Source: Prochlorococcus marinus str. MIT 9201
Lineage (GTDB): Bacteria > Cyanobacteriota > Cyanobacteriia > PCC-6307 > Cyanobiaceae
Direction: 5' to 3'
Assembly (NCBI RefSeq): GCF_000759955.1
Contig: NZ_JNAL01000018.1
Location: 62,001 to 126,000, forward strand
Length of the DNA: 64,000 nucleotides
The position numbers and the translations under genes are program-made. The notes below the pieces were generated by a model that worked only from the letters and a program-made list of their open reading frames with translations, was not told the DNA's origin and did not search any database. Shown one piece after another: positions 19,055 through 28,585 of this stretch. Within the stretch, counting starts at the first letter, position 1. Every line of letters starts with the position of its first letter.

Positions 19055-20074
19055 ATTTCAAACTTAATCAGTAAAAATACAACAAAAAATACTAATTCTT
19101 CAAAAACATTTAATTGGCAAAAAGAGATTAAAAATTACGTAGATCCGCCAAGTTTTTGGAATCCAACATTAGGTTTATTTTTTGGCGGTTATTTTCTTGC
19201 TTTTCTTAGCATATGGCAATGGTATAGGGGTGTTTGGCCTTTACCATTACTTGTAGCCACTGCTTTTTTAGCTTTACATATTGAAGGTACCGTAATTCAT
19301 GATGCCTGTCATAAAGCTGCTCACCCTATTCCTTGGATAAATCAGGCAATGGGTCATGGCTCAGCAATTCTATTAGGGTTTAGCTTCCCAGTCTTTACAA
19401 GAGTGCATTTACAACATCATATTCATGTAAATCACCCAAAAAATGATCCAGATCATATTGTCAGTACTTTTGGGCCAATATGGCTAATTGCTCCAAGATT
19501 TTTTTATCATGAGATATTTTTCTTTCAAAGAAAACTTTGGCGAAAATATGAGTTACTACAATGGGGAATCGAAAGATCAATCTTTATAACGATAATCTTG
19601 GCAGGTATAAAATTTGACTTTATGAATCTCATCTATAATTTATGGTTTGGACCAGCGTTAATGGTTGGAGTTACTCTGGGTATATTTTTTGATTATCTAC
19701 CTCATAGACCTTTTCGATCCAGAAATAAATGGATAAATTCTAGAGTTTACCCAAGTAATTTTATGAATTTAATAATAATGGGTCAAAATTATCATCTAAT
19801 TCATCACCTCTGGCCTTCTATACCTTGGTTTGAATACAAAATAGCTTATGAAAAAACTAAGCCATTATTAGATTTGAAAGGATCTCCTCAAAGAGTTGGA
19901 ATATTTGAAAGCAAAGAAGACATTTTTAATTTTATATACGATTTGTTAATAGGGGTAAGGAGCCATAGCAAAAAAGGAGGGAAGATAAGAAAAATCATTA
20001 ATCTCTTTCCAGGCTATAAGATAAAAAAATATTTACTAAAAATTGTCAATAAAACATTTATAGGAAGCAGCTAA
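19055..20074 (+). CDS. crtR: Beta-carotene hydroxylase, with non-standard start codon
   Basis: Adds hydroxyls to beta-carotene to make zeaxanthin; membrane di-iron enzyme of the fatty-acid-desaturase type. Three histidine clusters are present: HDACHKAAH, HLQHHIHVNH, and HLIHHLWPSIP. The first lies upstream of the first in-frame ATG (19349), so that ATG cannot be the start. The frame is open back to a TAA at 19046, with no ATG, GTG or TTG in between. ATT at 19055, preceded by AAGAAACG, is my choice (339 residues); ATC at 19067 is an alternative. The stop is one base from that of convergent gatC. Confidence 0.88.
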   Translation: MSNLISKNTTKNTNSSKTFNWQKEIKNYVDPPSFWNPTLGLFFGGYFLAFLSIWQWYRGVWPLPLLVATAFLALHIEGTVIHDACHKAAHPIPWINQAMGHGSAILLGFSFPVFTRVHLQHHIHVNHPKNDPDHIVSTFGPIWLIAPRFFYHEIFFFQRKLWRKYELLQWGIERSIFITIILAGIKFDFMNLIYNLWFGPALMVGVTLGIFFDYLPHRPFRSRNKWINSRVYPSNFMNLIIMGQNYHLIHHLWPSIPWFEYKIAYEKTKPLLDLKGSPQRVGIFESKEDIFNFIYDLLIGVRSHSKKGGKIRKIINLFPGYKIKKYLLKIVNKTFIGSS

Positions 20075-20075
20075 A

Positions 20076-20369
20076 TTAATCGTTCATAATTTTTGGAACT
20101 TTAAAGTATTTATCTTCTCGAGATGGTCCTAATTCTAAAAGTTCTTCAGTACAATCAGAATTTTTCTTTTCGTCTTTTCTAAGTACATTCAGAACCTCTA
20201 TTGCTCTGGTGGTAGAGGGAACATCATCTGTATCAATTTTTTCAAGTTGTCTTATATAATCCAAAATCTTTTCTAATTGTTCTGCGTGATTACTAATTTC
20301 ATTCTCGTTAAGTTCTAATCTCGCCAAATGAGCAACTTTTTTTACTTCCTCTTTAGTTATTTTTGTCAT
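20076..20369 (-). CDS. gatC: Asp/Glu-tRNA amidotransferase subunit C
   Basis: Small stabilising subunit of GatCAB, which converts misacylated Glu-tRNA-Gln or Asp-tRNA-Asn. 97 residues; KEEVKKVAHLARLELNENEI near the start, ILDYIRQLEKIDTDDVPST in the middle and the C-terminal LRKDEKK / GPSREDKYFKVPKI blocks are all typical. gatA and gatB are elsewhere, as usual in cyanobacteria. Convergent with crtR. Confidence 0.95.
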   Translation of the reverse strand: MTKITKEEVKKVAHLARLELNENEISNHAEQLEKILDYIRQLEKIDTDDVPSTTRAIEVLNVLRKDEKKNSDCTEELLELGPSREDKYFKVPKIMND

Positions 20370-20543
20370 GCCAGTAGTGTTTACTCTTGTTAAATAATAG
20401 TTTATTTAAAACATTTTTTTCAATTATATATTTTGAATTTAAATAAATATAAAAAAATAATAACAACTTTTTGCAAATCAATATCAATTTATAGCCTTAA
20501 TTATTTTTCTCAGCTTAATATAAAATTAGATAAATAATAAAAA

Positions 20544-21128
20544 ATAGAAGAAGAATTATTTCCAAAAAACTTTTTTTATCGGCACTCTAAACATGTGGCT
20601 CCTGATTTAATAGGCTGTTATCTTATAAAAAAAAATAATGGTACAGATAAAGTTAAGGGGGTAATTGTTGAAACTGAAGCTTATTCACAGGAAGAAGAAT
20701 CCTGTCATGGCTACCGCAAAATGACTAAATCAAATAAAGCATTATTTGGCAAACCTGGAACATTTTATATTTACAAATCTTATGGAATTCATCATTGTTT
20801 AAACATTGTTACTGATAAAGAAAATTTCGCAAGTGGTGTATTGATAAGATCAGTTTTTATCTCTAAAAAAAATGAAAGATTAGCTTCTGGACCTGGCCTA
20901 GTTACTAAGTCATTCAATGTAGATATTTCATTTAACTCTCTTGAAGTTCTAAATAACAAATCTTTATGGATTTCTCCAAGAGACTCAACCCTTAAAGAAA
21001 AAGATCTTATTCAAACCACGAGAATTGGCATATCAAAGGCAAAAAATATAAAATGGCGATGGTATCTCAAAAATAGTAGGAGTGTCAGTAAAAGATTAAT
21101 AGGTGATAGAACACCTAAATTTGAATAA
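20544..21128 (+). CDS. 3-methyladenine/alkyladenine DNA glycosylase (AAG/Mpg family), non-standard start
   Basis: Removes alkylated purines in base-excision repair. Family motifs: IVETEAYSQEEESCHGYR with the catalytic Glu, GTFYIYKSYGIHHCLNIV, SGPGLVTKSFNV. A GTG at 20595 gives 177 residues, but the frame upstream codes for ELFPKNFFYRHSKHVAPDLI, which is the conserved N-terminus of this family. No ATG, GTG or TTG exists between the TAA at 20538 and 20595; ATA at 20544 stands where an ATG would be expected (ATA GAA GAA GAA). I therefore give 20544, with 194 residues. pyrB follows 21 bases after the stop. Confidence 0.85.
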   Translation: MEEELFPKNFFYRHSKHVAPDLIGCYLIKKNNGTDKVKGVIVETEAYSQEEESCHGYRKMTKSNKALFGKPGTFYIYKSYGIHHCLNIVTDKENFASGVLIRSVFISKKNERLASGPGLVTKSFNVDISFNSLEVLNNKSLWISPRDSTLKEKDLIQTTRIGISKAKNIKWRWYLKNSRSVSKRLIGDRTPKFE

Positions 21129-21149
21129 TCATTTATCTTTTTAAGCATA

Positions 21150-22166
21150 ATGCAAATTTGGTCTCATAAACATATCCACACACTCGCTAATTTTTCAATT
21201 CAAGATTATGAGTCAGTATTTGAATTAGCTAATAGATTTGATGCACTAAAGAATACAGGAACGAAAAAGATACCTGCCTTACAAGGGACTTTGGTAACTT
21301 CTTTATTTTTTGAAGCAAGTACAAGAACAAAAAATAGTTTTGAGCTTGCAGCAAAAAGGCTTTCTGCTGATGTCCAAACTTTTGCGCCATCCTCTAGTTC
21401 TTTAACAAAAGGCGAAACAATAATTGATACAGCCATAACTTACTCTGCTATGGGGGCAGATACATTAGTTATCAGACATTCATCAAGCTATATAACTTTT
21501 GAAATTGCTAAAAAATTGGATGCAATAAATTCCAAGACTTCGGTTCTTAATGCTGGAGATGGATTACATAGTCATCCTAGCCAAGGATTGCTTGACATCT
21601 ATACATTGATAAAATTCTTTTCCACAAAAACACTGAGTCCAGAGGTTTTAAATTCCAAAAAAATTTTAATAATTGGAGACGTTAATCATTCAAGGGTTGC
21701 CAGATCAAATCTTTGGGCTTTGAGTGCGTTCGGCGCAGACATAATCTTATGTGGTCCAAAGACATTAATACCTGATGAATTTATCAATTTTTTAAAAGTC
21801 CCCGGGCCAAATCAAAAAGAAGATCCCGTTAAATCAAGAGGGTCTATTACAATCTCTAGATCATTGGAAGAATCAATAAAAATTGCAGATGCGATTATTG
21901 TTTTAAGACTCCAGAAAGAGAGAATGATGGAGAATTTACTAAGTAGCATTGATTCATATAGTTCGGATTATGGCTTAACCCCAGAGAAATTATCTTTGAA
22001 TAATAGAGAAATTCCAATTCTTCATCCTGGACCTATTAATAGAGATATTGAAATAAGTAGTAAAGTAGTAGATGAATATCCTAATTGCTTAATTAATGAT
22101 CAAGTTTCAAATGGTATTCCTATAAGAATGGCTTTGCTTTATCTATTACAGAAATACAACAAATAA
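21150..22166 (+). CDS. pyrB: Aspartate carbamoyltransferase catalytic subunit
   Basis: Second step of pyrimidine synthesis, carbamoyl phosphate plus aspartate. 338 residues; carbamoyl-phosphate loop STRTKNSFE begins at Ser56, SSSSLTKGE supplies the 80s-loop residues, [12 protein letters not shown], and [11 protein letters not shown] near the C-terminus are the expected conserved segments. The stop lies two bases from that of the convergent DUF565 gene. Confidence 0.97.
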   Translation: MQIWSHKHIHTLANFSIQDYESVFELANRFDALKNTGTKKIPALQGTLVTSLFFEASTRTKNSFELAAKRLSADVQTFAPSSSSLTKGETIIDTAITYSAMGADTLVIRHSSSYITFEIAKKLDAINSKTSVLNAGDGLHSHPSQGLLDIYTLIKFFSTKTLSPEVLNSKKILIIGDVNHSRVARSNLWALSAFGADIILCGPKTLIPDEFINFLKVPGPNQKEDPVKSRGSITISRSLEESIKIADAIIVLRLQKERMMENLLSSIDSYSSDYGLTPEKLSLNNREIPILHPGPINRDIEISSKVVDEYPNCLINDQVSNGIPIRMALLYLLQKYNK

Positions 22167-22168
22167 AT

Positions 22169-22510
22169 TCATAGCAACTTAAGACTTTCAGTGAAGAAAC
22201 CATAAAATAATCCTAATCTTAAAGAATCTAATAAAAGTACTAAAAATTTCTTTTTACTTTCAAATCTGAAATTTCTTCTTAATACTATTAATATTTCAAT
22301 AAAAACTACTGATAAGAAAGCAGCAACAGGATCCATGAGTTCCAACACCGCACTTACCATACCAAGTGAACTCCCAAAAAAATAGCCAATTAATAACGTT
22401 ATAAATGATATTGAGTATCTACGCCAAGGGTTACTAGCCCAAATACTTAATGTATGAATATTTTCCACGATCTTAAGCTGAAATTTGGTCTTTTGAGGTC
22501 TAACAACCAT
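22169..22510 (-). CDS. DUF565/Ycf20-family membrane protein
   Basis: 113 residues; the pattern SNPWRRYSISFITLLIGYFFGSSL, followed by a second and third hydrophobic stretch and the ending LLLDSLRLGLFYGFFTESLKL, is that of the DUF565 (Ycf20) family of cyanobacteria and plastids. Plant relatives have been connected with non-photochemical quenching; the role in this organism is not shown. It follows the 66-residue gene by 12 bases on the same strand, so the two are probably co-transcribed. Confidence 0.82.
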   Translation of the reverse strand: MVVRPQKTKFQLKIVENIHTLSIWASNPWRRYSISFITLLIGYFFGSSLGMVSAVLELMDPVAAFLSVVFIEILIVLRRNFRFESKKKFLVLLLDSLRLGLFYGFFTESLKLL

Positions 22511-22522
22511 TTTGCATTTAAT

Positions 22523-22723
22523 CTAAGCAGCTTCGGAATTTGATTCAATCTTAGTATTTCCTTCTATTAATTCAAGTAATACTTCCAACTGAGCCATTAA
22601 TCCTCTTAATTCTCCTGGTTCAGGGAAAAGGTCATCTTCTTTTATTCCTAAATGCATTTCTCTGAGCTCTTGTCTTAAATAGCGAATGTGACTAATAACT
22701 TGTTCTCTTTTGGTTTGCGACAT
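22523..22723 (-). CDS. Small conserved cyanobacterial protein, unknown function
   Basis: 66 residues, highly charged and predicted to be mostly helical (REQVISHIRYLRQELREMHLG, then an EPGELRGLMAQLEVLLELIEG helix). No signal peptide or membrane segment. It is immediately upstream of the DUF565 gene. Function is not recognised; the regular helical amphipathic spacing suggests a small coiled-coil or adaptor protein. Confidence 0.7.
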   Translation of the reverse strand: MSQTKREQVISHIRYLRQELREMHLGIKEDDLFPEPGELRGLMAQLEVLLELIEGNTKIESNSEAA

Positions 22724-22943
22724 GATATGAATTTTGGCATTACCATTTTAAGAAAGAATATTTCTGAAAAGGAGAGTTTGCATATTTATGACTGAGAATG
22801 AACATAAATGATCTAACAATAATTTTTAAAAATCATGCATATTGATAATCTTCATATCCTGGAAAATTATGTACTTAATACCTCTGTCAATTTTAAATAA
22901 TTACTTGAGGCTTTATTATTAGATTATATTGGCTTTACTCAAT

Positions 22944-23165
22944 ATGAAATTCATTACTGAAAATAAAATAAGTGAGGAATTAGTAAATTCTTTTGATGAA
23001 GAAATGACCCTTGAGCTTGCAAAAAGACTAGAGGAAGATGATTATAATACTTCGTTTGCTGGTTTAAAAGACTGGCACTTACTGAGGGCTCTTGCAATAA
23101 ATAGACCAGAATTAACAACTAATTACATCCATCTCCTCGATCAGGAACCTTTCGATGAAAACTAA
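22944..23165 (+). CDS. DUF2555-family small protein
   Basis: 73 residues from ATG at 22944. A TTG at 22929 would add five residues but overlaps a -10-like TATATT (22925-22930). The conserved core, ELAKRLEEDDYNTSFAGLKD, then WHLLRALAINRPEL and YIHLLDQEPFDE, matches the cyanobacterial DUF2555 family. Function is not known to me. The last 11 bases overlap the coaBC start, so expression is probably coupled. Confidence 0.82.
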   Translation: MKFITENKISEELVNSFDEEMTLELAKRLEEDDYNTSFAGLKDWHLLRALAINRPELTTNYIHLLDQEPFDEN

Positions 23166-24411
23166 AATTACGTACTCCAAAATAAAGGTTCTTTTATTAA
23201 TCACCGGGAGTATTGCAGCTGTAAGAATTCCATTATTAGTAAGTCAATTGTTGAAAGAAAATTATGAAATAAAATGCGTTTTATCTAAAAATGCTGAAAA
23301 ATTTATAAAGCCGCTTTCTCTCTCTATTCTAAGTAGAAACCCTTGCATTTTAGAAAATGATCAATGGTCAAATAGTCAATCAACACCTCTTCACATAGAA
23401 CTAAGCAATTGGGCTGATATTTTAATCATTGCCCCTTTAACAGCGACAACATTAGCGAAATGGGTAACTGGAAATGCAGAAGGATTGATTCCAAGCATAT
23501 TAATTGCAAATATCAAGCCAATTATTGTTGCACCAGCAATGAATACCCAAATGTGGCTAAATAAAGCTGTTCAAAAAAATTATGAGAATTTACAGAATTA
23601 CGAAAATGTTTTGTCTTTACAACCAAGTGAAGGCCTTTTAGCGTGTGATGCTATTGGCATCGGTAAGATACCTCCTAATGATCTTATTCAATTAGCTCTT
23701 GAATTTATAGCTTCACACAAACAAAATTCATTTCGCAAAGATTTACTTAATAAGGAAATATTAATAACTGGAGGTTGCACCTTAGAGAAAATTGATGCAG
23801 CAAGACACATCACTAATAAAAGTTCTGGAGCTATGGGCTTACTCCTTTCTCAAGTTGCAAGGTTCAGAGGCGCACGAGTAAAGTATGTCCATGGTCCTCT
23901 GAAAATAGACCAAAATCTTACTGATGGAATAAAAAGGTATGAAATTGAAAATAGTGTTGATTTAATTAGGGCACTTAATAATGAGATATCAAATTGCGAT
24001 TATTTTTTCATGAATGCAGCAGTATCCGATTTCAAGATAACCTCAGATACTTCAGCCAAAATTCCCAAAAATAAAATTAATGATCATTTAAATAAAAATT
24101 TTGAGCTAGTACCGGATATTTTAAAAACAATTAGTAAATCAAAAAAAGATAACCAAGTTTTTGTGGGTTTTTGTGCGTTTACAGGATCTATTGAAGAAGC
24201 TCGAGTAACAATTAAAGAAAAGATTATTAAAAAGGGTTGTGATTATCTATTCGCTAATCCAATTGATCTTGAAGGCCAAGGTTTTGGCTTTTTGGCACAA
24301 AATGAAGGTTGGCTGTTTGATACAAAAAATATGGAACAATACATTAACAAAACATCAAAAATTGATTTAGCAAATAAATTAATATCGCAAATTATTTCAA
24401 TAAAAAAATAA
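23155..24411 (+). CDS. coaBC: Bifunctional phosphopantothenoylcysteine decarboxylase/synthase
   Basis: Coenzyme A synthesis: adds cysteine to 4'-phosphopantothenate, then decarboxylates it. 418 residues. N-terminal flavoprotein CoaC half with TGSIAAVRIP, PLTATTLAKWVTGNAEGL, PAMNTQMW, and the substrate-flap cysteine in LLACDAIGIGKIP; C-terminal CoaB half with ITGGCTLEKIDAARHITNKSSG and KIPKNKIN. It overlaps the DUF2555 gene by 11 bases. Confidence 0.95.
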   Translation: MKTKITYSKIKVLLLITGSIAAVRIPLLVSQLLKENYEIKCVLSKNAEKFIKPLSLSILSRNPCILENDQWSNSQSTPLHIELSNWADILIIAPLTATTLAKWVTGNAEGLIPSILIANIKPIIVAPAMNTQMWLNKAVQKNYENLQNYENVLSLQPSEGLLACDAIGIGKIPPNDLIQLALEFIASHKQNSFRKDLLNKEILITGGCTLEKIDAARHITNKSSGAMGLLLSQVARFRGARVKYVHGPLKIDQNLTDGIKRYEIENSVDLIRALNNEISNCDYFFMNAAVSDFKITSDTSAKIPKNKINDHLNKNFELVPDILKTISKSKKDNQVFVGFCAFTGSIEEARVTIKEKIIKKGCDYLFANPIDLEGQGFGFLAQNEGWLFDTKNMEQYINKTSKIDLANKLISQIISIKK

Positions 24412-24624
24412 AAAAATTTCTTTATTTGTATTTTTTTGTAATCTTAATCATTAAAAATAATGTGATAGCTTAAAATAATTCCAGTTTTTAAATATCTAAA
24501 AAGCTACGGGTTATTTCGAGTATTTAAAAGTACTAACTTTTATGGTCCTTTCCCTTGTAATATCCGTACTGAACTTTATGTGATTACTTATCATTCGTCA
24601 CTCAACTTTACTGCAACTTTAATT

Positions 24625-25419
24625 ATGAGAATTCGTTCTTTCTTAGCTTTTGTTATTTCTCTATGTATAACTTTTGCTTTTGTACCTGTTAAAACATTTG
24701 CTTTTTCTGAAAGAGGAAATGCACAATTCACAGATGTTGTTAATACAGGAAAAGCTAATGATTGTCCGACATTAGACTCATCTCTTGTTGGATCAATATC
24801 CCTAGGAAATGGAGATAGCCTCAAAGGAATATGTATGCATCCAACAGAAGTTTATGTAAAAGTGCCAGGAACGAAAAGAAAAGCTGCAGAATTTGTTTCT
24901 ACAAAAATTATTAGTCCTAGAAATAACACCACAGTTACAGAAGTTTATGGGGATATAGACTCAGGAACTTTCACAGAAAAAGGTGGTATTGATTTTCAAC
25001 TTATTACTGTCTTAACTCCCGGCGGCTTAGAGGTACCATTTGCATTCTCAGCAAAAGACCTTACAGCTGATTTACCTTCATCTATTGAACCAGGAACTGA
25101 GGTTAGTGGTTCAACATTTACACCTAATTACAGAACTGGTGATTTTTTAGATCCCAAAGCAAGAGCTAAAAATACTGGTGTTGAATATGCTCAAGGTTTA
25201 GTTGCATTAGGAGGCGATGACGAAGAACTTGCAAAAGAAAATATTAAAGTTGATGTAAACGGTACTGGCGTTATTACTCTTTCAATCAACAATGTAGATT
25301 CTGACACAGACGAATTTGCTGGTACTTTTGAAGCAATCCAACCTTCAGATACAGATATGGGTTCAAAGGATCCACTTGATGTAAAAATAATTGGGGAGCT
25401 TTACGGAAGAAAGGCATAA
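24625..25419 (+). CDS. psbO: Photosystem II manganese-stabilising protein
   Basis: Extrinsic lumenal protein that stabilises the Mn4CaO5 cluster. 264 residues from ATG at 24625; an in-frame GTG at 24580 exists but the signal peptide MRIRSFLAFVISLCITFAF begins exactly at the ATG. The mature part has the conserved disulfide pair (NDCPTL and KGICMHP), ISPRNNTTVTEVYGDI and GGIDFQLITVLTPGG, and ends with IGELYGRK. Preceded by a -10-like TAATAT at 24558-24563 and followed by a strong terminator. Confidence 0.96.
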   Translation: MRIRSFLAFVISLCITFAFVPVKTFAFSERGNAQFTDVVNTGKANDCPTLDSSLVGSISLGNGDSLKGICMHPTEVYVKVPGTKRKAAEFVSTKIISPRNNTTVTEVYGDIDSGTFTEKGGIDFQLITVLTPGGLEVPFAFSAKDLTADLPSSIEPGTEVSGSTFTPNYRTGDFLDPKARAKNTGVEYAQGLVALGGDDEELAKENIKVDVNGTGVITLSINNVDSDTDEFAGTFEAIQPSDTDMGSKDPLDVKIIGELYGRKA

Positions 25420-25433
25420 ATCCTACTTAAGAG

Positions 25434-25462
25434 AAAAAGGGGGTTAAACCCCTTTTTTTTTT
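25434..25462 (+). terminator. Rho-independent terminator of psbO
   Basis: AAAAAGGGG pairs with CCCCTTTTT around a GTTAAA loop, followed by a run of ten T. It starts 15 bases after the psbO stop and precedes the sat gene, which begins at 25490, so sat must have its own promoter or rely on read-through. Confidence 0.9.
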
Positions 25463-25489
25463 CAAAATTTTTCTTTAACAATTTAAAAA

Positions 25490-26665
25490 ATGGAATTACA
25501 ACAAAAAAGTAAAACAGATACTAATGGACTAATACCGCCTTTTGGAGGAGAACTAAAAAATTTAATTATCAAAGATAAAAACCTTAAAAATGATCTTATC
25601 TCTAATGCTACTTATGAGTTTGAATGCAGCGAGAGAAATGCATGCGATGTAGAACTTTTGATGGTTGGAGCTTTTTCTCCATTGGAAGGATTTATGGATG
25701 AAAATAACTACAATTCTGTAATTAAAAATAATAGAAATACAAATGGGTTACTTTTTGGCTTGCCTATAGTATTTGATTCAAATAAAGAAAAAGTAAAAGC
25801 TGGAGAGACAATATTGCTTACTTATAAAAAACAAAAAATAGCAGTTCTAGAAGTTAGCTCTATATGGGAGCCTGACAAATCCTTAGAAGCTGAACTTTGT
25901 TATGGTACTAATTCTTTAGATCATCCTGCTGTTAAGATGATTTTTAACGAGAGAGGGAGATTTTATATAGGAGGAAGAGTTTATGGTTTCGAACTACCAA
26001 TTAGAGAGTTCCCCTGCAAAACCCCAGAAGAAGTTAGATCTTCACTGCCATCAAATCATGATGTAGTTGCATTTCAATGCAGAAATCCAATTCATAGAGC
26101 ACATTATGAATTATTTACGAATGCCTTACTTTCAGATAATGTCTCATCTAACTCAGTTGTTTTAGTTCATCCAACTTGTGGGCCAACGCAACAAGATGAT
26201 ATCCCTGGAAAAGTTAGATATTTGACCTATAAAGAATTAGAAGAGGAAATATCTGATGAAAGAATAAAATGGGCTTTTTTACCTTATTCAATGCATATGG
26301 CAGGGCCAAGAGAAGCTCTTCAACATATGATAATCAGAAGAAATTATGGCTGCACCCACTTTATTATTGGAAGAGATATGGCTGGTTGTAAGTCTTCATC
26401 TACTGGTGAAGATTTTTATGGTCCATATGACGCCCAGAATTTTGCGAATGAGTGTGCAGATGAATTGATGATGCAAACTGTTCCTTCAAAAAATTTAGTT
26501 TATACGAAGGAAAAAGGATATATAACAGCTGAAGAAGCTAAAGAATTTAATTATGAAATTATGAAACTTAGTGGTACTGAATTTAGAAAAAAATTGAGGA
26601 ATGGCGAACCAATTCCTGAATGGTTTGCATTCAAAAGTGTAGTAGATGTTCTAAGACGCTCTTAA
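25490..26665 (+). CDS. sat: Sulfate adenylyltransferase (ATP sulfurylase)
   Basis: Activates sulfate to APS. 391 residues; nucleotide-binding FQCRNPIHRAHYEL (QxRNPxHxxH) at about 199-212, HPTCGPTQQDDIP, PYSMHMAGPREALQHMIIRRN and FIIGRDMAG are the catalytic motifs of the homo-oligomeric ATP sulfurylase type. Complete. The gene follows the psbO terminator by 27 bases and ftsH begins 46 bases after its stop. Confidence 0.96.
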   Translation: MELQQKSKTDTNGLIPPFGGELKNLIIKDKNLKNDLISNATYEFECSERNACDVELLMVGAFSPLEGFMDENNYNSVIKNNRNTNGLLFGLPIVFDSNKEKVKAGETILLTYKKQKIAVLEVSSIWEPDKSLEAELCYGTNSLDHPAVKMIFNERGRFYIGGRVYGFELPIREFPCKTPEEVRSSLPSNHDVVAFQCRNPIHRAHYELFTNALLSDNVSSNSVVLVHPTCGPTQQDDIPGKVRYLTYKELEEEISDERIKWAFLPYSMHMAGPREALQHMIIRRNYGCTHFIIGRDMAGCKSSSTGEDFYGPYDAQNFANECADELMMQTVPSKNLVYTKEKGYITAEEAKEFNYEIMKLSGTEFRKKLRNGEPIPEWFAFKSVVDVLRRS

Positions 26666-26711
26666 TATTGTTTTATTATTAGTATTATAGTTTTATTAAA
26701 GATTTTTTATC

Positions 26712-28565
26712 GTGAACAAACGTTGGAGAAACGTAGGACTTTATGTCCTAGCCGTTATAACTGTAATTTTCATTGGTACTTCAGTTTTTGATAAACCAAG
26801 TACTGAAAGTTCTATAAAGACCTTGAGATATAGTGATTTTATAGAGGCAGTACAAGATAAAGAAATCAGTAGAGTTTTAATATCTCCAGATAATGCCACA
26901 GCTCAAGTTGTTGAAAATGATGGGAGCAGGTCAGAGGTCAATTTAGCTCCTGACAAAGATTTATTAAAAATACTGACTGAGAATAATGTAGATATAGCTG
27001 TAACTCCTACAAAATTAGCCAACCCATGGCAACAGGCTCTAAGTAGCTTAATTTTCCCAGTACTTTTGATTGGAGGCCTATTTTTCCTTTTCAGAAGATC
27101 CCAAAGTGGTAATGCTGGTGGTGGCAACCCTGCCATGAGTTTTGGCAAAAGCAAAGCTAGACTGCAAATGGAACCATCTACACAAGTAACTTTTTCAGAT
27201 GTTGCTGGTGTTGAAGGTGCAAAATTAGAACTTACTGAAGTTGTAGATTTTCTTAAGAGTCCAGATAGATTTACTGCAGTCGGAGCAAAAATTCCAAAAG
27301 GAGTTCTTCTTGTAGGCCCTCCTGGTACAGGAAAAACATTACTAGCGAAAGCAGTCGCTGGAGAAGCAGGTGTACCTTTTTTCTCAATATCTGGTTCAGA
27401 ATTTGTAGAGATGTTTGTTGGGGTTGGAGCTAGTAGAGTTAGAGATCTTTTTGAACAAGCTAAAAAGAATGCACCCTGTATTGTATTCATTGACGAAATA
27501 GATGCAGTTGGAAGACAAAGAGGAGCTGGTATGGGTGGAGGAAATGATGAAAGAGAACAAACATTGAATCAACTCTTAACCGAAATGGATGGTTTTGAAG
27601 GTAATTCAGGAATAATAATAGTTGCTGCAACCAACAGACCAGATGTCTTAGATTCAGCTTTAATGCGTCCTGGAAGATTCGATAGACAGGTAACAGTAGA
27701 TCGACCAGATTATGCTGGAAGATTGCAGATATTAAATGTTCATGCTAAAGATAAAACTCTTTCAAAAGACGTTGATTTAGATAAAGTTGCCAGAAGAACA
27801 CCAGGATTTACTGGTGCAGATTTAGCTAATCTCTTAAATGAAGCAGCAATACTAGCAGCTAGAAAAGATTTAGATAAAGTAAGTAACGATGAAGTTGGTG
27901 ATGCCATCGAAAGAGTTATGGCTGGCCCTGAAAAGAAAGATAGAGTCATCAGTGATAAGAAAAAAGAATTAGTTGCTTATCACGAAGCTGGTCATGCACT
28001 CGTTGGAGCATTAATGCCTGATTATGATCCAGTAGCAAAAGTTTCAATCATTCCAAGAGGTCAAGCTGGGGGTCTAACCTTCTTTACTCCAAGTGAAGAA
28101 AGAATGGAATCTGGTCTTTACTCTCGTTCTTACCTTCAAAATCAAATGGCTGTAGCTCTAGGTGGAAGAGTTGCTGAAGAAATAGTCTATGGCGAAGAAG
28201 AGGTAACAACCGGAGCTTCAAATGATTTACAACAAGTTGCCAATGTAGCAAGACAAATGATCACTAAATTCGGTATGAGTGACAAAATAGGACCAGTCGC
28301 TCTAGGCCAATCACAAGGTGGAATGTTTCTCGGAAGAGATATGAGTTCTACAAGAGACTTCTCTGAAGACACAGCCGCAACAATTGATGTAGAAGTTTCA
28401 GAACTTGTTGATGTTGCCTACAAGAGAGCTACAAAAGTTTTAACAGACAATAGAAATGTTCTTGACGAAATGGCTCAAATGCTAATTGAAAGAGAAACTA
28501 TAGATACCGAAGATATCCAAGACTTGCTCAACCGCTCAGAAGTAAAAGTTGCAAACTATATTTAA
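26712..28565 (+). CDS. ftsH: ATP-dependent zinc metalloprotease FtsH
   Basis: Membrane AAA protease; in cyanobacteria members degrade damaged D1 during photosystem II repair. 617 residues from a GTG start at 26712. Two transmembrane helices (about 6-22 and 111-127), Walker A GPPGTGKT at about 202-209, Walker [14 protein letters not shown] region [20 protein letters not shown], and the zinc site HEAGHA at about 424-429. Which of the several cyanobacterial FtsH paralogues this is cannot be fixed from sequence alone. Confidence 0.95.
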   Translation: MNKRWRNVGLYVLAVITVIFIGTSVFDKPSTESSIKTLRYSDFIEAVQDKEISRVLISPDNATAQVVENDGSRSEVNLAPDKDLLKILTENNVDIAVTPTKLANPWQQALSSLIFPVLLIGGLFFLFRRSQSGNAGGGNPAMSFGKSKARLQMEPSTQVTFSDVAGVEGAKLELTEVVDFLKSPDRFTAVGAKIPKGVLLVGPPGTGKTLLAKAVAGEAGVPFFSISGSEFVEMFVGVGASRVRDLFEQAKKNAPCIVFIDEIDAVGRQRGAGMGGGNDEREQTLNQLLTEMDGFEGNSGIIIVAATNRPDVLDSALMRPGRFDRQVTVDRPDYAGRLQILNVHAKDKTLSKDVDLDKVARRTPGFTGADLANLLNEAAILAARKDLDKVSNDEVGDAIERVMAGPEKKDRVISDKKKELVAYHEAGHALVGALMPDYDPVAKVSIIPRGQAGGLTFFTPSEERMESGLYSRSYLQNQMAVALGGRVAEEIVYGEEEVTTGASNDLQQVANVARQMITKFGMSDKIGPVALGQSQGGMFLGRDMSSTRDFSEDTAATIDVEVSELVDVAYKRATKVLTDNRNVLDEMAQMLIERETIDTEDIQDLLNRSEVKVANYI

Positions 28566-28585
28566 CGCTGAATTTTAAATTTTTA

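Noticed and set aside
24580-24624. GTG start 15 codons upstream of psbO
   Set aside because: The signal peptide starts at the ATG at 24625 and the -10-like element at 24558-24563 places the transcription start too close to the GTG.
26903-27490. 195-residue open frame antisense to ftsH
   Set aside because: It is the complementary frame of a conserved coding region, has no ribosome site and no recognisable domain; long antisense frames are common opposite AAA-domain genes.
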